In this document: piece after piece, positions 10,259 through 20,509 of the stretch
How positions within the stretch are numbered: the first letter of the stretch is position 1
How the letters are laid out: every line of letters begins with the position of its first letter
Source of the DNA: Welwitschia mirabilis
Taxonomy: Eukaryota > Gnetophyta > Gnetopsida > Welwitschiales
DNA: 35,380 nt
Direction of reading: 5' to 3'
NCBI GenBank assembly: GCA_051453625.1
Contig: JBOZIK010000001.1
Coordinates: forward strand, 264,141,491 to 264,176,870
Position numbers and translations under genes: made by a program
Notes under the pieces: generated by a model
Database searches by the model: none
What the model was told of the DNA's origin: nothing
The model's input: only the letters and a program-made list of their open reading frames with translations

Positions 10259-10696
10259 TGATAACACTCAAAATTTAACATTTATATCAAGGAATTAAGG
10301 CCCTGTTAGCAAGTTTAATTAATCATCATGGTGGTTTTATGCATTTCTTTTATTAAAAGCCATTAAAATCTTATTTTACTACTAATATTTCTAAATACTA
10401 TTATTTTGCATGATAAATATGACATCAGGAAAATCATGATAGAATATGGAGTTGTGTTGAGAATAATTGATGGTGGAACCAGGTTTGGACATGATAGTGG
10501 TAGCTTCTTAGAGAAAAATAGTACCATTATTATGTTTTTGAGTTCTATTGATAGAAAGAATTCATTCCTATTATTTTTGAATACATAAGATGAATGAGGA
10601 ATATTTCATAAGAAGAACCCCTTAATTTGGCCCCCTAACTAAATAATTATTTTATGTACTTTGGGCATTCTTTAGAATAATCCCATTAGGTCTTAG

Positions 10697-10705
10697 AAAC
10701 CCTAA
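10697..10705 (+). promoter_or_regulatory. Telobox AAACCCTAA upstream of the E1 TATA box
   Basis: An exact plant telobox ends 8 bp before TATAAATA. The 3' LTR carries the same motif at 35165-35173 plus a degenerate second copy. In plant promoters this motif is bound by telobox-binding (TRB-type) proteins. Activity here is inferred. Confidence 0.5.
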
Positions 10706-10713
10706 TTCAGGCC

Positions 10714-10721
10714 TATAAATA
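10714..10721 (+). promoter_or_regulatory. E1 LTR TATA box
   Basis: TATAAATA followed by a C-rich stretch is conserved at the matching place in the 3' LTR (35182-35189). It would place the RNA start about 30 bp downstream. Confidence 0.7.
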
Positions 10722-10822
10722 CCCTTCCTTACTTCATTTAAAGGTAGTTAATTTCATTATGATAGTTTAATGATATTGAAGATTTAGTTATGAGCTCTTT
10801 CAAAGCCTTCCATAAGGATGAA

Positions 10823-10838
10823 CTAGCTATCAAGCTAG
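10823..10838 (+). repeat. Hairpin in E1 5' LTR leader
   Basis: CTAGCT-ATCA-AGCTAG, a 6-bp stem with a 4-nt loop. The 3' LTR version at 35290-35307 has a perfect 7-bp stem with the same loop, although the flanks have diverged. Confidence 0.6.
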
Positions 10839-11576
10839 AACAATGCTTTTTGGTTTACCATAAGTACATTTCCAAATTATAATATTTACTTATTATAATA
10901 ATAATGTACTATATTTTCATGGTGCATTACTTTGATATCAAGTTTTGAATATCTTAATTCTTATACTTATGATTGACTAAGTTATGCTTTTACTTTAAGT
11001 TATAATTTAATTATTTTCTTTTATATTCTAGCTTACATAATCTGAATGTATATTTAATGGATCATGTGAGACCTATGCTTTTCATGCTTCTTTTTTTCTT
11101 ACTATGAAGAGTAGTTACCTTGATTATATGACTTTCATATTTATGATGAATGAGATTATGCCATTGTTCTTAAGCTTAGACTAATGAAATACTCAGTTTC
11201 ATAGTGAATTATATCATTATAAATGAGTTGGAAGTAAAGTCACATGTCTTTATTTTAAGTACTTATGCTTTTCTATAAAGTTATTATGTTAATTTAAATG
11301 TTGTCTTCCATTCTTAAATCTCTAATACCATTTCAATCTTTACTACTCTCTACTTTTATACTTGTTTTACTGATAGATTTCATTATCTATCTTTGAGGAG
11401 AAATGACACTAAGACTATACTCCACATGAAAGCCTACTATTTATGGTAAAATTTGGATTTGACATTAAAGATTTGTACTCTTAAGATGATCATATGAATT
11501 ACCATATATTAATAATAGAAACAAGCATAGCTAGATTTGATCATGAATAATCTTTTAGCACCTTAATTGAGGATAG

Positions 11577-11594
11577 TGGCATGGTAGCTACAGT
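11577..11594 (+). other. E1 primer-binding site, Asp-tRNA type (decayed)
   Basis: TGGCATGGTAGCTACAGT aligns with the Athila site TGGCGCCGTTGCCGGGGA. TGGC and several inner bases match, and about half of the mismatches are C-to-T or G-to-A. It sits after the LTR-like stretch and before gag. Confidence 0.5.
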
Positions 11595-12400
11595 AAAGTA
11601 TGCATAGAGTTTACTTTTCTATATTCTTTTTAGCTTTCTTTTTTTAAATGTTTTATATTTTCTTTCTTTTTTTAATCCCTTTTTAGTGCCTTTTTCTTTC
11701 TTATTTTTATCACCAGTGGATTATTATTAATAACTTGATCAAAAGAGCCTACTATGGTGACTTCTTTTTCTTTTTCATTTTTTTTTCTTTTTCATTTTTT
11801 CTTTATTTTCTTTTAGTTTTTATTTCTATTTTTGTTCCTTTTTATTTATTTTTTTTGCAAAAGATTACTTATATAGTATATCACATTTTCTTATAAGGGA
11901 TGATCTTTTATAAGTTTTAAATAAATGACTTCAAGAATATAATTCAAAAAATTCATTCTTTTACTCATCTTCTCTCTTTATTATTTTTTTTCTCTTCTAT
12001 CTTCCTTTCTCTATCTTAGGTGACTTCCTTAGAAGATACTTAAAGACTATTTTAAATAAGAAAATCATTAAAAAATTTTAAGAAAGTGCTTTAGTACATG
12101 TAGTTTTCATTTTTGTAATTTTCACTTCCTACATTATAATGCATTGTATTTTTTTTTTTGCATTAATCCTTTCTAGAATCCCTATTTAATATTTTTTAAT
12201 CATTTAATGGAACTTACCTTATATCTTAGAATCTTAATTTTTCCAAATTCCTAACTATTATTTTTTCTGAATCAATTTTATGATATCTTACTAGCATTAT
12301 TGTCTTTTCTTGCTAATGTTATCAACTTATTGCATCAAATTGTCTTCATATTTAATGAGATTAACTTTTATGAAATCTTAAACCTTTTCATATACTATGT
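11595..12400 (+). other. E1 leader with polypyrimidine tract
   Basis: No coding signal. From 11626 to about 12015 the plus strand is strongly pyrimidine-rich, with long T runs and repeated ctttttcattttt modules (11760-11810). The strand asymmetry is marked. Confidence 0.7.
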
Positions 12401-12439
12401 ACTTGTGTAAATGTAACCTGTCTTGACTATTTTTTCAAA

Positions 12440-13960
12440 CTAGGAATAAACCTTTAATGGTATATTACATTGAATCCCTATCAAATCCAACATGGATAGA
12501 AATCCTAAAGGCTAGTTATGAGAGAGACTTAAACAAAGCCATAATGGCTTTAGGAGTGAACTTTACCCAAACTAACCTAGAGCTACTTTAAAAGAATATC
12601 TTAAACCTTAATTTTTGGGTATACATTCTTATATTGTTCAATCTTAAAATGCTCAAAGAATAGACTTTACCTACTATTAATTCAACTTCTTCTACACTTT
12701 TATGTTTTAGAATTAAAAGATCCATACTTACATCTTAAAGAGTTTAAGTGTGTTCTTTTCATAATTCCTCGAAATCTAGAGATATCCAATGCACTTAGAT
12801 TAACCTTATTTCCTTTTTCCCTTAAAGAAAAAGCAAAAGATTATTCTTTTACATTGAAACCTATTTCCATTATCACATGGGCTAAACTCAACCAAGTATT
12901 TATTTAACAAAAAAAATTCGTAGTCATAAAATTAATGCCATTAGAAGGAAAATTATAAATTTTTAATAAAATAATAATGAAACCTTCTCCTACACCTCAG
13001 AAAGACTCAAGAATCCACTTTATAAATTTCCATATGATGATTTTGAGCAGGGAAGAGTTATAAGTTTCTTTTATAAAGGGTTTCATCAAACCATATGCAG
13101 CTTATAGAGATGATATGTAAGGAAAACATTTTATATCTTAATATTAATAAAGCTTGGAATTTCTTTAAGACCATATCTAAGAGTTATAATAATTAGAAGA
13201 AATCTAACGAGCTAATAAAATCATAATAACCTATTATATCTACAAGTATATTTAAAATTTTTGACAATACTAAGATTAATCAAAAGTTATATGAGCTTGT
13301 TTAGAAAAATGAAACTCTTAATACTAATCCTAAGTTCATAACTCTAACTTTCTATTTCAACATTTGTCATGTAGTTACTCATGAAACCTTAGATTATCCA
13401 TCCATTCCATTTTTTGAGTGGTAAAATAAGAACAATGGTACAATTAATGAACCAATGATTCCTACTCTAATACCTATAACCCTAGATATAAAAACCACCT
13501 AAATCTTTCAAGGAAATAAGAAAATCCTACTCAAGCCTTATATAGGTAACCTAAGAATTTAAATCCTTCTCAAACTTTTAACTCTTCAGAAATCATACTT
13601 CAAAAGTTCATGGAAGTCCAACTTCATGTTGATTCATCTCCACAACAATTTAACCAATGAACCTCTTTCACATTACAAAAATTATAACAAGGAATGCATT
13701 AACTAAATCAAATCACTACCTATATTCTTACATCACTTAACTAACATGAGAAGTTAAAAGATTACTACTACACATAAGCCTAACCTTGATAGTTGTAAAT
13801 CGATGGACGTTATACAAATAAATGAAATCAAAGTCATATACTTAAGAAGTTTAAAATAAATCAATAAAGCATTAGAAGAGAAATAATTCTAAGAAGAAGA
13901 CATAGAACAACATAGGCCTCAAAGTAAGAAAAAATTAGAGGAGAAATATGAAGATAAGAA
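12440..13960 (+). pseudogene. gag: E1 gag
   Basis: The capsid gene of E1. Its clearest part, 12719-12953, is open for over 60 codons. It reads DPYLHLKEFKCVLF, then ALRLTLFPFSLKEKAKDY, then PISIITWAKLNQVF, the signature of the plant retrotransposon gag domain (LRLxxFPFSLxDxAxxWLxxLxxxSIxTWxxLxxxFL). At about 13065-13200 FYKGFHQTICSL, then broken frames containing KENILYLNINKAWNFF, match the later FYxGL...DxxxxGxFxxKxxxEAWxFF part. The preceding and following sequence, including a long hydrophilic tail to about 13960, is more damaged. No zinc knuckle was recognised. Stops and frameshifts make it a pseudogene. Confidence 0.75.
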
Positions 13961-14179
13961 AGTTTTCCCAACTTATAATGAACCCATAGCATTTCCTTAA
14001 CAACTCAGAAATAATCACTTACTAAGAAATAATAAGAAGCACTATAAATTTTCAAGGAAGTAAAAAATCAATATTCCTTTTTTTGAAGCCATTAAACAAG
14101 TTTATTATTATTCTAAATTCTTGAAAGATTCACTATTAAAAGAAGGATGAATGTAAAGAGTAAAGTATTCTTTTCTAAA

Positions 14180-14776
14180 AAAACTAGTTCTATTATTCAA
14201 AACCAAATCCCTTAAAAATACAAAAACTCAAGATCCCTACAATATCCATCACTGTTGGTAATACAAACTTCAAATAAACCTTATTAGTTCTTGGAGCTAG
14301 TGTTAATTTTTTTATCTTATAGCATCTATAAGATACTTGACTTAAATGATCTTAAAGATATCAAACTTCAATTACAATTGGTTGATAATCCCTTCAAATA
14401 ACATTTGAATATAGCAAAGGATGTAATTATCTAAGTCAAAAATTACTACTTTCTAGTGTATTTTGTAGTTTTGGAGATGTAAAATACTAGAAGCCATATT
14501 ATTTCAGTTATCTTGTGGAGGTCTTATTTTACTACTTCTGATGCACTTATTAATTGTAGAAATGCTATTATCAATATTATTTTTGAAAACATAACTATTG
14601 AATTAAATGTTTTTAATACTATAAAGCAACCTAATGATTTGAAAAGATGGAGTTTATTGAAAGCCTTGATAATGTTGATCCTTACTTCTATGAGTAAAAT
14701 ATTTTTTCCTCTTTCATATTTTATGAATTTTGATTTTCATGATAATTCATTAATTTATTTATCATCCCTTCATTAA
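14180..14776 (+). pseudogene. pol: E1 aspartic protease
   Basis: In one frame near 14235-14330 the strand gives PTISITVGNTNFK, then TLLVLGASVN, the Athila phrase xTIPIIIGNxxFxxALLDLGASVN. The catalytic Asp of DLGAS is Val here. Further on come LQLVDNPFK, LNIAKDVII, VKNYYFLVYFVVLEM, the degenerate ILWRSYFTTSDALINC in place of ILGRPFLATARALIDV, and NVFNTIKQP in place of NVFEAMKxP, in the proper order. The last 260 bp are open. The loss of Asp and the stops mean no activity. The segment after it should be the RT linker, but that cannot be recognised. Confidence 0.8.
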
Positions 14777-15759
14777 AGGAAACTATTTTAAAAAATTGTT
14801 AGTTATTTAATAGAAAGGAATAGGATAATCCTCTTAAGACTTAGAATGTTTAATCCTTTAGGAGTATTCTTTTCAGATCCTTCTTGAATTTTTCAATTCC
14901 TTTGTGTAATTGTTTCATGATAACATTCATAAGTCTAATTCATTACTTGATCAACTATCCTTTTATTTTACTTTGGATCCTTTTTTACCTTCATCCATAA
15001 GTACACAAAATCTTGCATACCTAACTTGATTTTATCAAATAAGCTTAAATTAGACTTAGCTGCTCTAGTCTTGGAAAGCTTTAAGCAAAGTATGAAAAAT
15101 CTTTATGTGTATAAGAATTCTCTATTCATAGTAAACCCTAAGCATTTTCATCTACCTTATCCACATTTTAGTTACACACTTATTTAAGTCATCTCCATAT
15201 AATCCCTCATCACATACATTTCATCCATCCCTTCTATCGTCTTCTAAGTTCATGAGACTTGTTGATCCTAGTTAATGTTCTTTTCTTCAAATTATGAATA
15301 AATAGATCTTTTAAAGCTTAGTTAAAACTTTTTAATTTTTAATTTTTAATTAACTTATCCTTTGAATGTTTGAGTTCTTTATTATGATTTGCATGCATTA
15401 GAATCTTTAACTTAGAATTAAAAAAAGGAGGATAAATTTTATTCTTTCATGATAATTATTTATTTCAAAGCATTTATCAGTATTAGATTACTTTTTCTAT
15501 TAGGACATCCTAATAACCCCTCTCATGTGCTATGAATACAAAAAGGAAAAAACAGTAAGAGTAAGAAATCTTAGAAAAATATTAAAGCTCTTTAGAATTT
15601 TTTTTTATTTTTGTATCTTTTGTATTTGGTTTTGGTTAACTACATTTAGTCTATAGATACTTGCTAGTAATGTGGCTCTAATGATTCATTTCTGATACAT
15701 TCTTTTACATTAGGGTTATAAATGCTTCTTGGAAATATAGCACTATGCTTTTGTATAAC
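14777..15759 (+). other. E1 region after protease, no recognisable gene
   Basis: The plus-strand frames give only short stretches (for example LDLAALVLESFKQSMKNLYV near 15050-15110) that I cannot place. The RT, RNase H and IN motifs easily found in E2 are absent here. Confidence 0.5.
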
Positions 15760-15903
15760 ATGTTAAATATATTAGAAATAGATATCATAATACTAAATGC
15801 TCAATATGATCAAATGCTTCAAAACATGGATGCCCATGAAAGAAAAAGGGAAAGAAATGAAATTAAGGTGGAATTGGAGAAATATTTTGCTTCTTTGTTT
15901 TAA
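15760..15903 (+). pseudogene. E1 short open frame with charged helical tail
   Basis: An open stretch of 47 codons from ATG 15760 to TAA 15901-15903 that I do not recognise. The C-terminal half (ILNAQYDQMLQNMDAHERKR and the following 17 residues) has heptad-like spacing and dense charge, so it may form a helix or short coiled coil. It looks like the end of a longer broken ORF, not a complete small gene. A similarly charged ORF end occurs in E1 at 31174. Confidence 0.4.
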
Positions 15904-16282
15904 TAATTAAATTTAATACTATTTGATTAGTTGTGATTTTTCAAGGATTTACTAGCTTAAAATTTTATTTATCTTGCTAAAGGATTCACCCAAATTATGT
16001 AAATAAATAAAGACCATTAGCTTGTATTTTTATTTTATCTCATTTATTTATAGAATGCATAGTAGGGACCTGAAATTCATTCATTCACTATATCACATTT
16101 TCACTCACTTTTATTATCTATTATAAGCTATGATCTTTTAATTTTTTCTTTTATGAAATGTACACTAATAAATGCATTATGTTTTCTATGATTTGATCCC
16201 TCTATCCATGTATAGGTCTAAGGAAAATTAAATCTAGACCCTTGATAAGATATTATCATCTAATGGCCCTTATTTCACCCCC
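15904..16282 (+). other. E1 non-coding stretch
   Basis: AT-rich sequence with no feature I can support, ending where the duplicated segment A1 starts. Confidence 0.5.
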
Positions 16283-16777
16283 TTTCTATAAAAACCTATT
16301 AATTCCAAGCCCACTAGATGAAGCACTCATTTTTACTACAATTACAATGCTACTACAACCCTTTTTCACTTTACTCAAGCTACATCTTAGAGCTATACTG
16401 GCACTGCCATCTAACCTTATTAATACCACCATCTGTCTATCTTTCCATGTGTATAATTTACTCCTATGATGTTGTTTAGATTTATTTTTTGTTTTTAGAT
16501 CATTAGTGATTTTTATTTTCATTTTTATTTCATTTTCCATTCCTTTTTATTTCTTTTGTTTTTTCTTATTTTATAACATCATGAGTGGAAGAGTAAGCCC
16601 CTATTTGAAGGAAGGCATCTTTACATCATTCCTTATCTTATTTTCACTCTTTTACTTTAATAAGATTCAACTAATGAATTGGAACTATTTATTCAAAGAG
16701 GATGATATTTTTACTTCCTAAAGGTTGTCTTGGAGTTCTATAAGAATGCAATAATTGATGAATACAACTAACAAGAT
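16283..16777 (+). repeat. E1 duplicated segment, first copy, part A (A1)
   Basis: It matches 29661-30293 in direct orientation, from ttctataaaaacct to caataattg. Shared blocks include atatactggcactgc, gtctatcttt(c)catgt, tttttagatcattag and gaattggaactattt. It lacks about 90 bp present in the other copy (near 30035-30135). E2 inserted at its right edge, and its continuation is C1 at 29402. Confidence 0.8.
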
Positions 16778-17622
16778 TGTAATGTATTTAAAAATACTTT
16801 TAAAATAGTAAACTAATTCAATGTAATACTCAAAAACAAATTGTAATATCAATAAACTACTCAAAAAATCATGCAACTTAACCTACACAATAATAGAAGA
16901 ACTTAAGTCATTAAAATTTTTATAAAGAAACTTCTTTTATTTCTAGTTCTGACTTATAATAAAGACCTAAAACTAGGACATGAACTTTTTCAAGAATGAT
17001 TATTCTTAGCAAAAAGAGTATTCTGATGAAGACGTACTTATATACAATAGTACAGAATGTGGGGAAAACAAAAGAACCAAAGAGAAATAAATGCAGTTAA
17101 ATTACATGCATCCATTATTTTTAAGTGGCACACTATCTTAATATTATAAGTAGGAAATAAATAGCATGTAACTTTTTCAAGTCATACACTTTAGCAACAC
17201 AAGATTCTTTTTAAAATACCATATCTTATATTACTTGATAAAAGTAAAAAGATTTACTCCCCTTGTGTTTTTACACAGGCACTAGAACTTCTAGGGAGTA
17301 ACTTTACAATTTTTTCTATTATGATCTCCTTGTTCGAATGTGCTTCCTAGCTTTTCTCTAAGTCTTCAAAAAGGTTCCTATGTCTTTTGCTATGCACCTA
17401 TTTATAAGTGCAATAGAATAAAGTTGTTATTCTTTTTTTTATNNNNNNNNNNAGTTGTTGTAATTACTTCCTTCTCTATAGCCACATTCTTTGACAAACT
17501 TGCATCATAAAGTTAGCTTATATTAACTTAATATATATTATAGTAATATCATAATATTGGATAAATGTTTATTATTTCCTTCATTAAAAACATATCATAA
17601 GATAAATTCTTTTGAGTTATTA
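16778..17622 (-). repeat. E2 3' LTR
   Basis: It starts TGTAATG on the plus strand and ends gagttatta, the reverse of a TAATAACTC start (TG changed to TA). It aligns with 28538-29401 over its full length. Directly inside it the plus strand has tttttcc, i.e. GGAAAAA on the element's sense strand, a plausible polypurine tract. It contains a 10-N gap. Confidence 0.85.
17443..17452. other. Assembly gap (10 N)
   Basis: Ten N in the E2 3' LTR. The 5' LTR has about the same length of sequence (gacctatcta) at this place. Confidence 0.99.
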
Positions 17623-17633
17623 ATTTTTTCCAT
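17623..17633 (-). other. E2 polypurine tract (candidate)
   Basis: The sense strand reads GGAAAAAATT immediately before the 3' LTR, the position where the plus-strand DNA primer is left in LTR elements. It is short but correctly placed. Confidence 0.5.
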
Positions 17634-17869
17634 GCTTAAATCATTGTTACTCTTCTAATGATACAATTCATATTATATTAGTGGATGTTTAGTCTTCTTA
17701 TTTTCGACTACATCAGGCCCTAACTTTGCATGTGACTTTCTTGGTTCCTCTAACTACTTTCTTACTTTAATTTGTTCTTCCCAAAGGACTAGATCATTTA
17801 AATTTATTTCTTTCAATCTGAATGAACTATCTTATGCTACTTCCATTTTGATTGTTTACCTTTCTTAGT

Positions 17870-20145
17870 AGTTTAAATACCTTTAGGCTTAACAAGTTTA
17901 GTGGGAAGGGGGTTTCATAATTTTCTAATTGTAAAAGATCTCTGATATAGGATAGTTCTTATCTCTTCTTCTCCTTTTATCTTTGCAAAAATATTTCCAA
18001 AGACTTCTTTAAGTATTATCATGCACTATAAAAGTTGATTTCTTTGATCTTTTAGAGAATGTAGATATTACTCAGTGATGATAAAAAGGTAAATATACTT
18101 TTTAAAGCATTTGCAATCTCAAAGAAGCTTACTTAATGCTTTTTGACTTTATCCCATGGCTGCTTTACCTTTAATGATAGTTACTTCTTCTAGTGGTTGG
18201 TCAGATACTCTTATGATTCTTTTCCATCCCGTATTTATTTCTTTTATGATAGAATTTATAACTCTTTCACAATTATCAAAATAATAATATAGCTTCTAGG
18301 GGTAGAATTGCATGTTTTGTAGTACTATTCGTTCCTCATCTCTAAATACTATTCTCTTCCCTAATTTAACCTCTAAAAGCCTATTTTTATAAAGTAACCT
18401 ACTACTAGTTTCTTTTAGCTATTTTTTAGGTTTGAGTGGCTAAACAAAACTAATATTTCTTTGTTAGCATTCAAAACTTATCAAGAGAGCATCTCAGAAT
18501 CTCCTGAAAAAGTTTAGTATGGGATAGATTATTTGACTATTTCTAGTATGGGATAATTTACAGTTGTAGAAGAAGAAGAAGATTCTATCTTTTCTTTAAT
18601 AAGACTCTTTTTTTTTCCTTGGAGCTCGATCTTCTCTTGCTTAATTTGTATGTGCTCCATGATTTTGGCTCACTTTTGTTTACACATATTATTTTCTTCT
18701 TGGATTTTCATGTACTTTTTAAATCCATATAAATCTTTTTTGAGTATTTCTTTTTTAGAGAAAAAGGAGCATCATTATATATGAAAGTAATAACTTCCTA
18801 CTACAACTCAATATATTTGAAATCATAATGCTTACTATGGGTTATACTCTCTAGAAGTTTCAAAACAAATTCTTCTTTATTAGCTATAAGAAGCTACAGT
18901 TTTTTTCCTTCTTTTCTAAGCTCTTGTTGTAATTCTTCAATTTAAGCCTAAATGTTATTAGAAAGGATCTATCTGATTTCTAGAACTTAAAATGAGAGAT
19001 TAGCCTTTCCTCTAATTGTTGCTTTTCCTCCTTTAATTTATTACATTCTTTCTGCCAAAAAGGAAATTTTGTCTTTATAAAATTCATTCTCTATTTTTAT
19101 AAATCTACTTTTCTCTTTTAAATTTATGTTTTCTTCTTATAGATGGTTCCTTTCTAATAGAAGGCAGTTAATGAATTTATGTAGCACACAAAGAATCCAC
19201 CTTATCCTACTGTAGTAACTTTATGAAAGACTTTGATTCTTTATGCAACCCTAATTTCTTAAGTGTGAATGTATCTATTTATTTTCTAGAAGGATCTTGG
19301 AGCTATGTCTAGATTTCTATCACTGGTTGGCTTAATAAAAATACCTCTTTAGTGCCTTCAATACTTAATGGTACCAGAATAAAAACCCCAAATAAGGAAG
19401 TAACTTAGAGTTCCATACTAATTCTTTTTCTTGGGAAGAATTATGGAACATTTCTATTTAAAAGTATTCTTTTGATCAATGATGAAAATCTAGTCCTACC
19501 TTTTTAATTTTTGCGGTATTCCTTATTCATAACACTACTTTGCATAAGTATTGAAATATACTGAACCCTATATTAATATTCTGGCTGGATGAATCTCTGA
19601 CGAAATCAATAAAATACACCCAAGGTATGATCACCTTTTTGTTTTTTAATAATTTAGGAAAGATTAGATGATACTACTTTGAAAATAAAAAATGCCTCAG
19701 GATCTTTTACCTTATCTATATCTACCTGTCCATCCTTACTCATAATGTGCAACAAATATTTAGACACAAGAAAGTGTCCTTGTTTTTTTGTATCTTTGAG
19801 ATTATTATTCCATAGGGCACTACCCCAAGCACCCTTCTTATTTCATCTAAAGAAACTTGTACTAGCACATTATCTATGGATGGATATAACATTGGTGATC
19901 CTTCAGAGAATGTCAAATTCTAGTAGAAAGAATAGACTTCTTCATTATCATATTTTTCTAAGAATGCTAACTAGTTATACTAGCTGTGTTTATTTATCCA
20001 TTTCTTTAGTTTGGTAAAACTAGGGTCTTTAAGAATTTTTTTAAAACTTACACTTAGTATAATTTTAACTTCTATCAAAAACATTTATGGTCTTAGCTTT
20101 GGATTTTAACTTCTTTCTTGTATGAGTTACTCATATAAGAAGCAT
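17870..20145 (-). pseudogene. E2 extra sense ORF: plant-transposon-like domain plus coiled coil
   Basis: Minus-strand reading with long open runs separated by few stops, between IN and the 3' LTR. Upstream part (about 20040-19750): FLEKYDNEEVYSFY, NLTFSEG, SIDNVLVQVSLDEIRRVLGV and PYGIII. This resembles, from memory, the 'putative plant transposon protein' pattern (VREFYANL...VRGVxVxLsxxxIxxxLGLPxxG). The stretch at 19680-19500 (RFIQPE...YRVQYISILM) fits the usual later part. Middle (about 18760-18560): a highly charged Lys/Glu helix, likely a coiled coil, ending in five Ser. Downstream (about 18330-17880): an open run with LYYYFDNCERVINSIIKEIN, then KEVFGNIFAKIKGEEEIRTI. Function unknown. 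One stop at 18676 is TGA where CGA would continue the frame. Confidence 0.55.
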
Positions 20146-20500
20146 TTTTAAACCCCAAGTATTCACCTCATACTTTGATAAATAATGAGATGCTAAATAT
20201 GTAGATAAATATTAGATAATAATTTCTTTACTTTAAAATAAAGTTTACCCATAAAAGAAACTACAAGAGAAGTTTCCGTAATGCTCTTACAAGAACTAGA
20301 AAATGACAAAACAAATTATGCATAAAAAACAAACTAGGAATAAAAAAAAAAATACCTATCATGATGTTCTTATTTATAGAATTTTATAACTCCTTTTCAT
20401 GTGCTAAAGTTTGGTTTTCCAAGATCTCTAACAAAGGAGTGCTTAAAGTCATATTAAAGAGGGTGCTAACAAAATTTACTATAAAGTCCATTTTTATTTC
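20146..20500. other. E2 internal stretch, no gene seen
   Basis: AT-rich sequence upstream of the extra ORF with a 12-base A run near 20341-20353. No motif recognised. Confidence 0.5.
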
Positions 20501-20509
20501 TTAACATGT

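Larger units (their letters stand above)
10259..11570 (+). repeat. E1 5' LTR
   Basis: The left end is fixed by alignment with the 3' LTR at 34719. The right end is inferred from the primer site at 11577. The promoter part contains AAACCCTAA and TATAAATA, with a short hairpin about 110 bp downstream. Its length of about 1.3 kb fits Athila LTRs. Confidence 0.8.

Noticed and set aside
16286-16540. Minus-strand open frame of 84 codons
   Set aside because: It lies in duplicated non-coding segment A1. The homologous frame in A2 (29661-30293) is not kept open and it has no motif.
19679-20017. Plus-strand open frame of 112 codons
   Set aside because: The opposite strand in this stretch reads as the start of the E2 extra ORF with a family-like pattern. 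The plus frame is a shadow of it.
17623-20145. Envelope gene in the post-integrase region
   Set aside because: No signal peptide or membrane-spanning segment was seen. The readable parts are charged and helical.
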